Shown: piece by piece, positions 10,582 through 22,069 of the stretch | Layout: each line of letters begins with the position of its first letter | Position numbering within the stretch: position 1 is the first letter of the stretch | Source: Usnea hakonensis | Taxonomy: Eukaryota; Ascomycota; Lecanoromycetes; Lecanorales; Parmeliaceae | Assembly: GCA_013423325.1 (NCBI GenBank) | Contig: BLJB01000090.1 | Location: forward strand, 122,489-186,488 | Length of the DNA stretch: 64,000 nt | Direction: 5' to 3' | Position numbers and translations under genes: made by a program | The notes under the pieces: generated by a model | Told to the model about the DNA's origin: nothing | Seen by the model: only the letters and a program-made list of their open reading frames with translations | Databases searched by the model: none

Positions 10582-11777
10582 GTTGAGTCCTTCAACTTGT
10601 GTTGTGACACACTCGGTTCTGTCCGGCGTTATGGATTTTAGACATTTAAGGGATTTATCTGAATGACACAGAAGAACACAAAACAATGAGAGAGACTTTC
10701 TGTCGGAGAAGATGCCACGCGCCAACAAGGTTCAGCAAAGGAGGTCTTCAATTGAAGCTTAGAGCAACCCATCCAGATTGTTGCACAAATGCCCAGCGGC
10801 TTACTCATCCTAAAGTAATTAAGCAGGTGATGCCATGTTTTTTTATTACGTAGTCGAGGTAGTGCATTGGCGAGACGGAGAGGTTGGACATTCTTCGGCT
10901 TCAACATCAATCTCCTCGGCTAAATGATCTACCAACCACATTCAAGCTAGATGTCTTTAAAGTACGAGTACGAGACTACGAGTAGACCATGTATTTGCTC
11001 TAAGAATCAATCAGTGAAGGTGAAATTATAGCTGTAGGTTCTTATGAACTGGTCATACATGATCGTTACAGGACCTTCGCTGGAGTGGCAGAGATATTGG
11101 TCTACTGCTCTTTCCCCGCTCCATTCATTTTGTCTAGGCGAAAATCATTGGAGCGTCGAAGAAATTCCTGCTATGGCGTTTAAATTAGCATTTCCAACGG
11201 CGGATTATTCATAAGGTAGGTCGATCTGTACTCCGTACCGAGCAAGGTAGGTACAGTACCTAGGACTGGGCTGTACCCTGTGGCTTGAAGGGGGGGACAG
11301 AATTAGCTTATTGGTCACCGATGGAGCTGGTCACCCCCCTAGAAAAGGAAGCTAAGCAGCCTAAATCGTACCTAAATCGCAAGCTGCCACTTACCTTATA
11401 CCTCATGTAACTAAAATGTAAACTCGTGCAATCAAATTAATGCCGCCACACTTTGGATTTGGATCTCTGTTATCAGAGTCAAACATCCAAAGACTCAATA
11501 CTCTACATCATACATTCTGTTAAATTACCTTGTACTTACACCAGCACACGCAAAACATTGTCACCTAGGCCTTGCATTTTCCTTGCTAGAGTTCCATTGG
11601 TGCTCTTCCCCTTCATTATCCTCTTAGCCATGCGAACTTGATCCATTGCCCGCCCATCTTTCCCATCTCCTCCACTCCTCGTCATTGCTAACACATATGT
11701 ACTCACCAATGACTGGTGTTACGAGACTAGCAAAGAAAGGGCCAATGGTCAAGTCATAAGTCTAAAAATCAACAAAC
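10582..11777. other. Divergent region upstream of phytochrome gene
   Basis: About 1.2 kb of shared upstream DNA between the flavoprotein fusion (-) and the phytochrome gene (+). No ORF with support. GTACC/TAGGTA-rich short motifs occur near 11215-11275, without a recognised factor. Confidence 0.5.
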
Positions 11778-14700
11778 ATGTGGCCTGGCAAATCCGGGTC
11801 TGCCGCCAAGGCACCCAATTCGCCTGCCCAGGAAAGACCTCGGCCATCGTCTCCGCATCAACGCTCCTTCTCCGATACGCACCCCCAAGAGCAAAGACTA
11901 TGGGGCTCGGAAACGATAGAGCGTGTACCGTGGAGGCCCGGTCTGCAAAGGAGTGACTCACATGGGCCAGGCTCCCCGACAAAGTCCTCAGAGTCCCCCT
12001 TCAACGCGATGAGCCCGTCGGCTACGGATCGCGTCTTTCCTATCAGATCTGTGGTATCCGTCGATCCAACACCTACACCCAAGCCAAAGCTAGACACAAC
12101 TGCTCGAGATGGGTTCCCGGGCATGTCTTTGCCAGGCAGCGCTTCCAGTGAGCCCAAACGCGAAGCACGCCACTTCTCGACAGGCAGTGTGTCAGGACTC
12201 GAGTCAGAACCAGAGACGGCCGCCAGAGAATCTCCGTCTAGACGGCGACGGGAATCAGAAATCAAAATAGCGTCCGTACAAGATCCTGGCAGTCAGAGTA
12301 ATTCAGCACAATTTCGGAGGAAACGGTCACCCAGTGAGCGCATGGGAGGAGCAAGGCAGATGCAGACATTTACCGACTGCGCTTCTATTAGATCTCAGAC
12401 TACAAACGCTGATGCGCAAAGCGTTGCAGACTCTGTCAAAAGCCAGGCTGACGATGCTGGAGGCCTCTTCACGACTCGATTCAAGCATGTTGTCACTGAA
12501 GACGGCCATGCAGTCATCATCGGTCGTGACGGTGACACACTCCAGCGTTGCGAGGACGAACCTATACATATACCAGGGGCTGTGCAGGCATTTGGCCTAC
12601 TCATTGCTCTTCAGGAAATCGAGGAGGGCAAATTTCTAGTGAGAATTGTCAGCGAAAACTCTAAAAAGATAATTGGCTATACCCCTAGACAGCTGTTTGC
12701 TCTCGAGAGCTTCACCGACATACTTTCCGAAGAGCAGACGGATAACCTTTTGGACCATGTTGATTTCATTAGAAGCGAGGACGTTGATCCAGCTACAAAC
12801 GGACCCGAAGTCTTCACTTTGGCGATCCGTTCGCCTACGCGAAGAACGCACAAAATGTGGTGCGCTATGCATTCCAATGGCAACAATCGTGATATCATCA
12901 TTTGCGAGTTCGAACTGGAAGATGATCCCATCAATCCCTTGGTACCCGCCGGTGAAGGCACTCCAGAGCCTCCGGAAGACACATTACACGGCGACCCGAC
13001 CCCAGAAGAGTTTGCGGAGAGCACGGTCAACGCAAGCAAACCGTTAAGGGTCCTGCGGAGCGCAAGAAAGCGAAAAGACGAAGCCGCAGCGATGGAAGTC
13101 TTCAACATCATGTCACAAGTTCAAGAACAGCTAGCCAGCGCTACGACCCTTGAAGCCTTTCTAAAGACACTCGTAGGCGTTGTCAAAGAACTGACCGGCT
13201 TTCATCGGGTCATGGTCTATCAATTCGATCAAGCGTGGAATGGACGGGTGGTGACCGAGCTTGTGGATCCAAGGGCGACCAAGGATCTCTATAAAGGTCT
13301 GAATTTCCCAGCGTCTGACATACCCAAGCAGGCTCGAGATCTTTACAAAATCAACAAGGTGAGACTACTGTATGATCGTGATCAGGAGACCGCCCGTTTG
13401 GTGTGCCGAACCGTCGAGGATCTTGAAACTCCACTCGATCTTACCTTTGGCTACCTTCGCGCGATGTCGCCGATTCATATCAAATACCTCGCAAACATGG
13501 CTGTTCGCTCTTCGATGTCGATATCGATTAATGCTTTCAACGAGCTGTGGGGTCTCATTGCTTGCCACTCATATGGTTCAAAGGGAATGCGCGTGTCTTT
13601 CCCCATCCGTAAAATGTGCAGGCTTGTGGGAGACTCGGCATCACGTAACATCGAACGACTATCATACGCGGCGCGACTGCAAGCTCGCAAATTAATCAAT
13701 ACTGTACCCACAGAGAGCAACCCTTCTGGATACATCATTGCATCGTCGGATGACCTCCTGAAATTGTTCGATGCTGACAGTGGCCTCCTCTCGATTCGCG
13801 ATGAAACCAAGATTCTGGGGAAACTCGAGCAGACGCAAGAAGCCCTTGCCATGCTAGAATATTTAAGGCTCAGAAAGATCGGTTCTGTGACTAATTCAAC
13901 AGATATACGCCTAGATTTCCCGGACCTGCGTTATTCACCAGGGATCTCTGCGATTGCTGGACTACTGCTCGTTCCATTGTCAGTCTCTGGTGCTGATTTT
14001 ATTGTATTCTTTAGAAAAGGTCAAGTCCGAGAAGTTAAGTGGGCGGGCAATCCTTACGAAAAGTTCGTTAAGGAGGGAACGGAAGGGTACCTCGAACCTA
14101 GGAAGAGCTTCAAAACATGGAGTGAGACAATTGTCGGTAAATGCCGCGAGTGGACCGAAGAGCAGATCGAGACGGCTGCTGTGCTATGTTTGGTTTATGG
14201 CAAATTCATTGAAGTTTGGAGGCAAAAGGAAGCTGCATTACAGAACAGCGAATTGACCAGAATCTTGTTGGCAAACTCAGCGCATGAAGTGAGAACGCCA
14301 TTGAACGCCATCATAAATTATCTTGAGATTGCGCTGGAAGGCGCCATTGACCAAGAGACTCGGGACAATCTATCTAGGTCACATTCAGCATCCAAATCAC
14401 TCATCTATGTCATCAATGATCTCCTTGATTTGACAAAGACAGAGGAAGGCCATAATTTGATCAAAGATGAGGTATTCGACCTGCCCGCTACGGTCAAGGA
14501 AGCGACGGATCAGTTTACGGGCGATGCCAAGCGCAAGCAAATCGACTATGCTGTTGTTGAACATCCTGGAGTACCTCGACTTGTGCTGGGCGATCAACGG
14601 CGTGTGAGGCAAGCAATATCCAACGTTACCGCCAATGCTATACAACATACGTCCAATGGCGCCGTCAAAGTAGAATTGTGGGTGGCCAACAGCCTCGAGC

Positions 14701-16401
14701 ACCGTGTAGACATCGATATCGTCGTACAGGATTCTGGAACAGGGATGAGCGCTGAGAAGCTCGATCTATTGTTCAATGACCTCGAGCAAGTACAGACGGA
14801 AAGCGACGAGGGACTACAAGTGAAGCTAGTCGGGAATACTAAAGCTATTGAGGGAAAGGAAGATTCAAGACGAACCCTTGGACTTGGTCTCGCATTCGTT
14901 GCTCGTATGGTACGAAACATGAACGGGCAACTGAGACTTAAATCTGAAGAAGGCAAAGGATCCCGTTTTGTAATACAATTAGGTTTTGACCTGCCAAAGG
15001 ACAAAAACAAAACCGCGCTCATTGCCGACGTCAACCAAACGGACGTGGCACCACCTGCAAATCAGCCTTCAACGCCGCCCGTTGAGACTGGTGAGATCAT
15101 GCTCGTCACCAAGAGTGCACAAAAGCCACCCCCAGAGACACCGAAGGAAATACCCCATCGAAGAAGTACCGAGAGTATACGGAGCATTGGCAGTATGAAA
15201 AGCTTTAAGAGTGGCGAAAGTACAAGGAGCGATGTAGATAGGCTCATTGAAGCGATTCAAGAGCCACTTGCAGTAGGCACAGGATCATCAGGTGAGGGCG
15301 AACACGAAGGACGACCAGAAAGTCACGGTACCGGTCGGCGGCAAGCTTCATCTTCTTTGCGACAGCCAGTGAGCGGAATGACGCGAGCTCACTCTACTCA
15401 CTTAAGCCTCCCTAAGTCGTCGGAGCAGATACTTCAACGGGGCGAAAATTCTGGAATAGCCAAAGTGACTGACTCGAAGACGCCTGTTAGACCTATTCGC
15501 ATGCTCGGTGAGACGAGTATGGGCTTGCCAGAATCGGAACATCTACCTCGGAAGCCAGAGTCGTTGGCACAAACACCATCACGAGTCTTTACTGATATTC
15601 CTGACGGAAAATCGAGAGTCGAACCGCCCAATGCTGAAAGGCTACAAGTATTGGTCGCGGAAGATGACCCCATCAACAGCAAGATCATCAAAAAAAGATT
15701 GGAGAAGGCTGGTCATGAAATTCACTTGACTATCAATGGCGAAGAATGCTCTAGCACGTACGGAGAAAGGCCGGCCGTCTTTGATGTCGTCTTGATGGAC
15801 ATGCAGGTTTGACAGCACTCGAGTTTCACACGCCATTGTACGACGCTAATATGGACAATAGATGCCTATTGTTGACGGACTGACCTCGACGAAAATGATT
15901 CGATCCTTTGAAAAATCGTTCCCCGACGAGTTCTTGTCAAAACGTGCGGCTTTGAATGGCAGGGTGCCTATATTTGCCGTGTCAGCCTCATTGGTTGAAA
16001 AGGATCGTCAGGTCTACATTGATGCAGGCTTTGACGGCTGGATCCTCAAGCCCATCGACTTCAAACGACTAACACTTCTAATGTCGGGGATTGTGGAAGA
16101 AGAAACGAGGGAAGCCTGCCTGTATGAGCCCGGCGAATGGGAGCGTGGTGGCTGGTTTGCGAAACGACAGCCTGATGTTTTTACTTCAAATACGAAACCT
16201 TCGCCTAAGGCGCCAGTCTCATCCTCGAAAAAGCACGAGTCTTACCCTGCGCAGCCGAAAGAAGACTCAAGCAACAAAGAGCGAGAACGGCTCAACCAAC
16301 TTGACAATGACGCTGTCCATGCCGAATCTGTGCCAAACAATCCCGGCCACTCCGGTAACATCGATCATGCCGTCGCGTCTAACAGGAGAAGCACGTCTTG
16401 A
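11778..16401 (+). CDS. fphA: Fungal phytochrome, hybrid histidine kinase (FphA-type)
   Basis: A red/far-red photoreceptor that binds a bilin and signals through histidine-to-aspartate phosphorelay. In fungi it links light to development and stress MAPK pathways. Two exons (11778-15806 and 15862-16401) join within the receiver domain to 1522 aa. A Ser/Pro-rich N-terminal extension (1-230) precedes the PAS domain, whose chromophore-attaching Cys258 lies in QRCEDEPIHIPGAVQAFG. The GAF domain has the PASDIPKQAR motif. The PHY domain has the tongue motif EPRKSF. HisKA carries His836 in NSAHEVRTPLNA, and HATPase has DSGTGMS and RTLGLGLAFV. The receiver has LVAEDDP, phospho-acceptor Asp1341 in VVLMDMQMP, and Lys in ILKPIDF. 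All key residues are present, so it should be active. Confidence 0.97.
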
Positions 16402-18008
16402 GAGCAGGTGTTTGTACACTGTACTTTACCTCTTCGACCCTCCCGATTCACATGATCGAGCCTGGACATGACATATGAATGTTGACCCCAACTCATAACC
16501 GTCACGATCTCGACACATGGTTCTCTATTTTGGATAGGATTCGCGTCCTGTATGACATCGTTACACCCTCTTACATATGTATTCTACTGGCTCAAAAGAC
16601 TTAGTCGTAGCGAGGCGTTGAAGGAAGGCGTCCATTTGGAGGGCGAAGTATAACGACTATAATGCTGGCGGGCTTGGATGCAAGCCCTTGCATTATGTTG
16701 TTGCTGTATCTCAACTCGTGTGTAGATATTTCGCCGTACAAGGAAATCCAATGGATGGTTGAGAATAAAATGAGCGGGATCTGTTGGGACCGTCTAGCTG
16801 CATGAAACATGAAACGAGACTTGAAACGAGCAGACGGCCCCTTGAAACGAGGAGGATTGCGCTTACATGCACGTGGTATGTGGGATAGATTGAAGAATGC
16901 CACGTGGTAGATGATAGATTATCGCATGGTCATTGGAAGATTTGATCATCGATTTGCCGAATAAAAATCGGGATGGTTCCGCATGTCTAAGGTTACGTAT
17001 TTTATTTTTAGGGGTCGAGGGGGTGAGACATTTCGGGGCCAGAGCGCTAAGAGAGTGAGAGGTAAAAGGCAAAAGGATGGGGGGGCCGGCTTATTTTGTT
17101 ACGGGCATAAGGTAGCCTGATAGGGCTACTAGCGTTCTCGATAAATTACAAAGATATCGCTCTACGTACTCTACTTCACGTACGTTGTGATGTTGAGGGA
17201 GGAATTCCGTGCGATTTGATTTCATTTTTGGTGATGATGCTTTGCTGTGACTCTTGACCGATGAAAGTCCACAGGCACGGAATCCGAATTGTACTTTCTA
17301 CAACGTGAATAAATTTTCCCGTTCCCAATCTCCCTCCTCTTCCACATTAATCTCACTTCTTTCCTGTCTCATTCATCACACTTCTTCCTCAATATTCATC
17401 TCTCCTCTCAATCATTGATAGCTTGCTAGTACGCTGTTTTGGGGGACGGCGTAGTATGTTGCTTTGCCGTCATGCTGGCATGTGTTTGTCGGGCTTTGGA
17501 GATTTCGTCAGAAAGTAAATTTCTTCTCTCCTTGGCTCCCATCGACATAGCATTCTCACAGTATAGAAAGAGAAATCCTCCCTTCTTTTCGCCAAGTGGC
17601 TCTTTGAGTCATCAGTCTTCCGGGTGCTGGCCGAAAAAATGGGGGACTCAGACATATGTTGACATGGATATAAATCCAGAACCATGAAGGCTGCCGGCCA
17701 GTCCGATGTCCATCCTTGTCTTCACAGTCCTTTGAGCCTTCATCACGGGCAACAGCCAGCGCAGAGACCGAAATGGCGACTGGCGGCTGCTCACCTATAC
17801 CATCAAAGGCCAGTGATTCGATGATTTTCACTGTACCCTCATTATATACAAACGTTCGCTTCTTCACTAGGTCTTGCCTGCACATTCGATGCCATTCCCT
17901 CTAGGCGTGTCATCTTATGTTGTTCTAATTGCCATTGCCGTTTGCTTAATTCTTGAGTGTCAACTCGAAGAAGTAAAATGTCTTGTCTAACACCATTCAA
18001 ACTTTCTC
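16402..18008. other. Gene-poor intergenic stretch
   Basis: The phytochrome 3' flank followed by AT-moderate sequence. Short open frames on both strands have no recognisable motifs or splice partners. A pyrimidine-rich stretch lies near 17320-17420. Nothing else is supported. Confidence 0.4.
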
Positions 18009-18440
18009 TCATGTTTCAACGCGGGCCCCGAGTCGTTCCTCGCTTTTATCGATCAATTTTCCCACGCATTTTTCGGTGTCTCTGATGTATTCCTTAAAGT
18101 TTTCCTTGGTATTTTTTCCGCTCCTTTCGATGCTTGTTGAGAGGTGTGTCTTAAGCCGCTCTTCGCTGTCTTGCCCTTGACGGCAAAGCAAAATATAGTT
18201 GGCGAGAATTCCAACGGCTGTTGTCAGGCTCGAATAGATAACACCATTGAGGATTAAGTAGGATATTAGCAGTGAACATTACTATGGAATCGGGGACCTA
18301 CAGCCCGCCATCAGTGGCTTGGCCATCTCGGACTATTTGACGGACCAGCAGTTCTAGATATGTTAGTATAACGCCCGGAAGACTAGGAGAGATCTGACTT
18401 ACACAAGTATGTACACACAGTCACCATCTTAGCACACGGA
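18009..18440 (-). pseudogene. Possible small membrane-protein gene, uncertain or broken
   Basis: Read on the minus strand, three coding-like blocks appear. The first is a short MVTVCTYLC start near 18431. The second, ELLVRQIVRDGQATDGGL (18354-18301), is preceded by an ACTAAC branch motif and a CTAG acceptor. The third is a hydrophobic stretch (TTAVGILANYILL) leading into a charged helix SEERLKTHLSTSIERSG and a stop at 18009. The first junction yields a stop in the obvious phase. The intron between blocks two and three fits only one way, with the donor at GCT|GTAGGT and acceptor at TTCGAG. No family was recognised. RIP-like sequence starts about 60 bp upstream, so decay is possible. Confidence 0.3.
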
Positions 18441-18499
18441 GCGCCTGGACCTCGTGGAATAACGGGAGAGATAGACCTATAGTAGGTGATAATAGAACA

Positions 18500-18617
18500 A
18501 TACTAAATAGCCTCCGAATATCCCTAACGACTCTAGCTTCTATTAGATAGAGTCGATTTAGTACTTAGTATAAGATATAATTATATTATCTTACGATAAC
18601 TCGAAGCGAAAGCGACC
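18500..18617. repeat. Short RIP-signature relic
   Basis: About 118 bp of TA-rich DNA in which I find no CA or TG dinucleotide, while the flanks have many. This is the RIP footprint seen on a larger scale at the right end of the window. It is probably a remnant of a repeated element. Confidence 0.6.
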
Positions 18618-19270
18618 ACCTCGTTCGTTTATTAAAACGGCGCCGGTGCCTTTATTTGTAGTAATCACCAGAGAAACAACGTTTCAGCTCCTAGTGGAGC
18701 TTATCGATCTTCTAGACTATGCCAATCATACCATCTATCTTCGAAGCCGATCAGGTGTATGCTAGATAGTATCCGTATTCTGCCTACCCTTCAGGTCTGC
18801 CAGAAAGCTCTCCTCGTCATCCAACACAAAGTAGTAATTGTACGTCTTTTTGTTCTTCTGCGAGGGAAGGCGGAGAGTGGCATATTTTAAGGTACTTTAA
18901 TGCTTTGATTTTAGGCCAAGACGCTAATCTTATTTCCGCTTTTTCCCCTCCCCACCTGTAACTGGACCTGACTAGACTACTAGAGGTACCGTATTACTAC
19001 TGACACTCTTGTTTTACAAGGCTAAAATCATGTACCTTCTTCACTTTTTGACATTTTTGACATGATGATTCAAAGTCCAAACAAATAAAACGCTAACACA
19101 GAGAGAGAGAGAGCATCGAAATTCTTCGGCTCCTAAGCTTTCACTACTCCCTTCTTGTGAATGCCCGTCTCACTCTTCGCCGAACCGCGACCTACCCTCT
19201 ACTAGCTATTGCAGCTCAGAGGGGATCAATGCATCTTGACCCTCCACTTCCAACCCTGTGAGCAGCTTCA
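18618..19270. other. Upstream region of AGC kinase gene
   Basis: Includes a coding-like minus-strand block near 18775-18885 (KKTYNYYFVLDDEESFLADLKG) that ends in a stop and has no recognised family, perhaps an exon remnant. A GA microsatellite lies at about 19099-19114. The rest is the likely kinase promoter. Confidence 0.4.
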
Positions 19271-21335
19271 ATGGGCAATTCCAATGGCAAGCCCGTCGTA
19301 TTCACCGATGAAGGTCAGCTTCCCACGCTTTCCAACCTCTGATCCCGCCCGCATTGCACAGCACCGAGCTTGCTGAAGCGCCTGCGCGCATCTTCAAGGG
19401 CCCAGGCTTGTACAACGCTGACATTCATCTCTCCCGACAGTCAACCTCAACCATTTCCGACTCCTACGAGTGGTGGGGAAAGGTGCATTTGGAAAAGTCC
19501 GCATCGTTGAGAGAAAGGACACCGGACTCACCTTCGCCCTGAAATACATTCGCAAAGATGAAGGTCAGCATATGTCACAGGGGACCGATAGACGACCTAC
19601 AGTCAAGGCTCACGTCAAGTCTAGTGGTGCGGTCCGAGAGTGTACGAAATATCATCAGGGAACGGAGAATGCTGGAGCATCTCAACCATGCCTTCCTTTG
19701 TAACCTGCGATACAGCTTTCAAGACATTGAATATTTGTGAGCCTACACTGCTAGCGCATCGCGGGTACCGCTATGGATGGTCTGACAGAAAGATAGATAC
19801 ATTGTTGTAGATCTGATGAACGGCGGCGACTTACGATTTCATATCTCACGAAAGACTTTCACCGAGGATGCGGTGCGGTTCTGGATGGCAGAGCTTGGCT
19901 GTGCCTTACGATACTGTCATGGCCAGGGCATTGTGCATAGGGACCTCAAACCGGATAATGTCCTACTTGACTCTGATGGCCATGTGCATCTAGCTGATTT
20001 TGTACGTGGAAATTGTGCTGCGGAGCTGAGCTAAGCTTGGTGCTGACGGAGAGCAGAATGTTGCATCTGAATACAAACCGGAGAAGCCTCTGCATAGCAA
20101 ATCTGGGACACTTGCATACCTTGCGCCGGAGGTCTACGCTGGTACGGGGTACTTGACAGAAGTAGATTGGTGGTCGTTGGGGGTTACGTTTTACGAATGT
20201 ATTTATAACAAGGTCAGTCTACCATTGACGGCTGAGAGCAAGAAACTGACGAATCGTAGCGGCCATTCTCTTCGCATGGCCACGAGAAGCTGGAAAAGGA
20301 AATCTTGAAAGCTTCGCCCAATTACCCTACCACCCAGCCGCCTGTCTCTCCGCCATGCCTAAGCGCCTTGCAATCGTTGTTAGAGAAGGACACTCGAAAG
20401 CGAATAGGGGCGACCGGATTCGACACTTACACCGGTCATTCCTTCTTCCGGCGGATCGATTTCGAAGCTCTCGAGAAGAAGCAGATCCGGCCTATTTTCG
20501 TACCATCTAGCGAAAAGACCAATTTTGACGCGACATACGATCTAGAAGAGCTCCTTCTTGAGGAAGCACCTCTGGAAGCAAGAGCAAGGCGGCAAAAGCC
20601 AAGAGTACAACTAAAGGACGATGCAACGGACAAGGAGATCCGGACGGACGAACTGCATCGAATGATAGAAACGTTGTTCGAGCCTTTTGACTATACCACT
20701 GTAACGTATGTCACCCCAACTCTCTTCCCATTCTTCTCCTCAACAATCTGTGGTCTGAACATGACTAAGCCTCTCGAGACAGTGACTACAAAGGCTTCGT
20801 GGATTCCCCTACTGGCGCGGAATCCTCCCTGGACATTCTCGATCAACCTAATGCCATCACAACATCCTCTAAGCGCAGCACTGATGACCAAGATCTCGAC
20901 CACGGCGCCACAAAATCTCGCCGCAGTCTCTCCCCTAATGGCTCACCGCCGCCTGGCCAGGCACCACTTTCCAATCATTCAGAATACTATCCCGCGAACG
21001 AAAATCTCGCGAGCCATGTTGCCCCCGGGTTGACGCCTCATCCTTCTCCACTCGCTCAAGGAAGGCAGCCGCCAAGGAGTGCCGGCGCACCGCGCGGTGG
21101 AGGACTGCAGGTTGTTCCTAACGATGAAGGAACTGCGTGGGAGGGCGCGAACAAAAAGGAAACAAAGACCAACGGGAGCAGCGAGATCAGGGATGGGGGC
21201 CGAAGTACGAAGGGAAAGCCGAATGGGATGTTGGGTTTTCTCTCGAGGAAAAAGGGTCGGGAAAGGAGTCCGAAACCGATGGAGGCGGGAGTGTTGGGGA
21301 AGGAGGGAGCGAGGGTCGTGGTTGGGGGTCGATAA
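19271..21335 (+). CDS. AGC-family Ser/Thr kinase, YANK/STK32-like
   Basis: Seven exons (19271-19313, 19441-19563, 19625-19736, 19797-20001, 20057-20212, 20260-20705, 20783-21335) join in frame to 545 aa. The N-terminus MGNSNG is a good N-myristoylation signal, suggesting membrane association. Kinase motifs: GKGAFGKV (glycine loop), FALKYIRK (Lys), HRDLKPDNVLL (catalytic loop), ADFNVAS in place of DFG, and SGTLAYLAPEV (APE). DFN instead of DFG is typical of the YANK branch. An AGC-tail-like region ends near FEPFDYTTVTDYKGF. The last ~170 residues are Ser/Pro/Gly-rich and probably disordered. Substrates cannot be inferred. Confidence 0.93.
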
Positions 21336-22069
21336 AGAATCTACGGCGCGGGAAATTGAGCAAGGGAAAACACCTCTCTCTGGGCCTTTGCTGTATGTGT
21401 TCTCCTGGCTTGCCCGTCCTTGGTAGAAAAATGGTGCTCATGGAAAGTGAGCGAGTGGGGTGGTGAGCGAGCGAGCGAGCGACTTGCAATGTACGCTGAC
21501 ACAAAGAATCTCGACTACGTGGGTTGCTTGTTTTATTTTTTATTTTTTTTGAAAAGGGCCAAGAGGTTTCTGATTCGTGTTTGTCCTTGATAATGTCAAT
21601 ACTTGAAGCATGCCCCTAGCTCGGCGATTCGCAGCCGCTTCTAATTCGTTACGATGTATGTCTTGTTTTTTTTGGTGAGAAGCTTTGCGTTGAGAAGGGG
21701 GGGGGAGAGGGGGACGGCGGCGGGGGCGGGTTCTGATGAATACCATTGATAGCGTGTGTGTGTGTGTGTGCTGGAATTACCTACTTCAGTGGTGTCTTGT
21801 CTGTCTTGCTTGCTTGTCGATATAGGGTTCTGTAGGTATGGAGAATATACATATCTCTTCCATTTTGCCTTTTTCGTTCCATGTCTCTGTTGGTGCAAGG
21901 GTCTTGTATTGGGATGGAGGTTGTTTCGTTGTTGGGTATCTATGAATCATACTGATGATAACTAAGCAGCCTTGGATTCTGGCTAATTTTAGCTACCTAT
22001 GCAAAAGCGCTCTTTTTGTTCCCTCGCTCATCAAATGCTCGCTGCGGGACTCTTCACTTCGTAGAGCGC
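21336..22069. other. Convergent 3' intergenic region with GT repeat
   Basis: Between the kinase stop and the PTPA stop. A (GT)n microsatellite lies at about 21754-21770, with T-rich and G-rich tracts. No gene supported. Confidence 0.5.
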
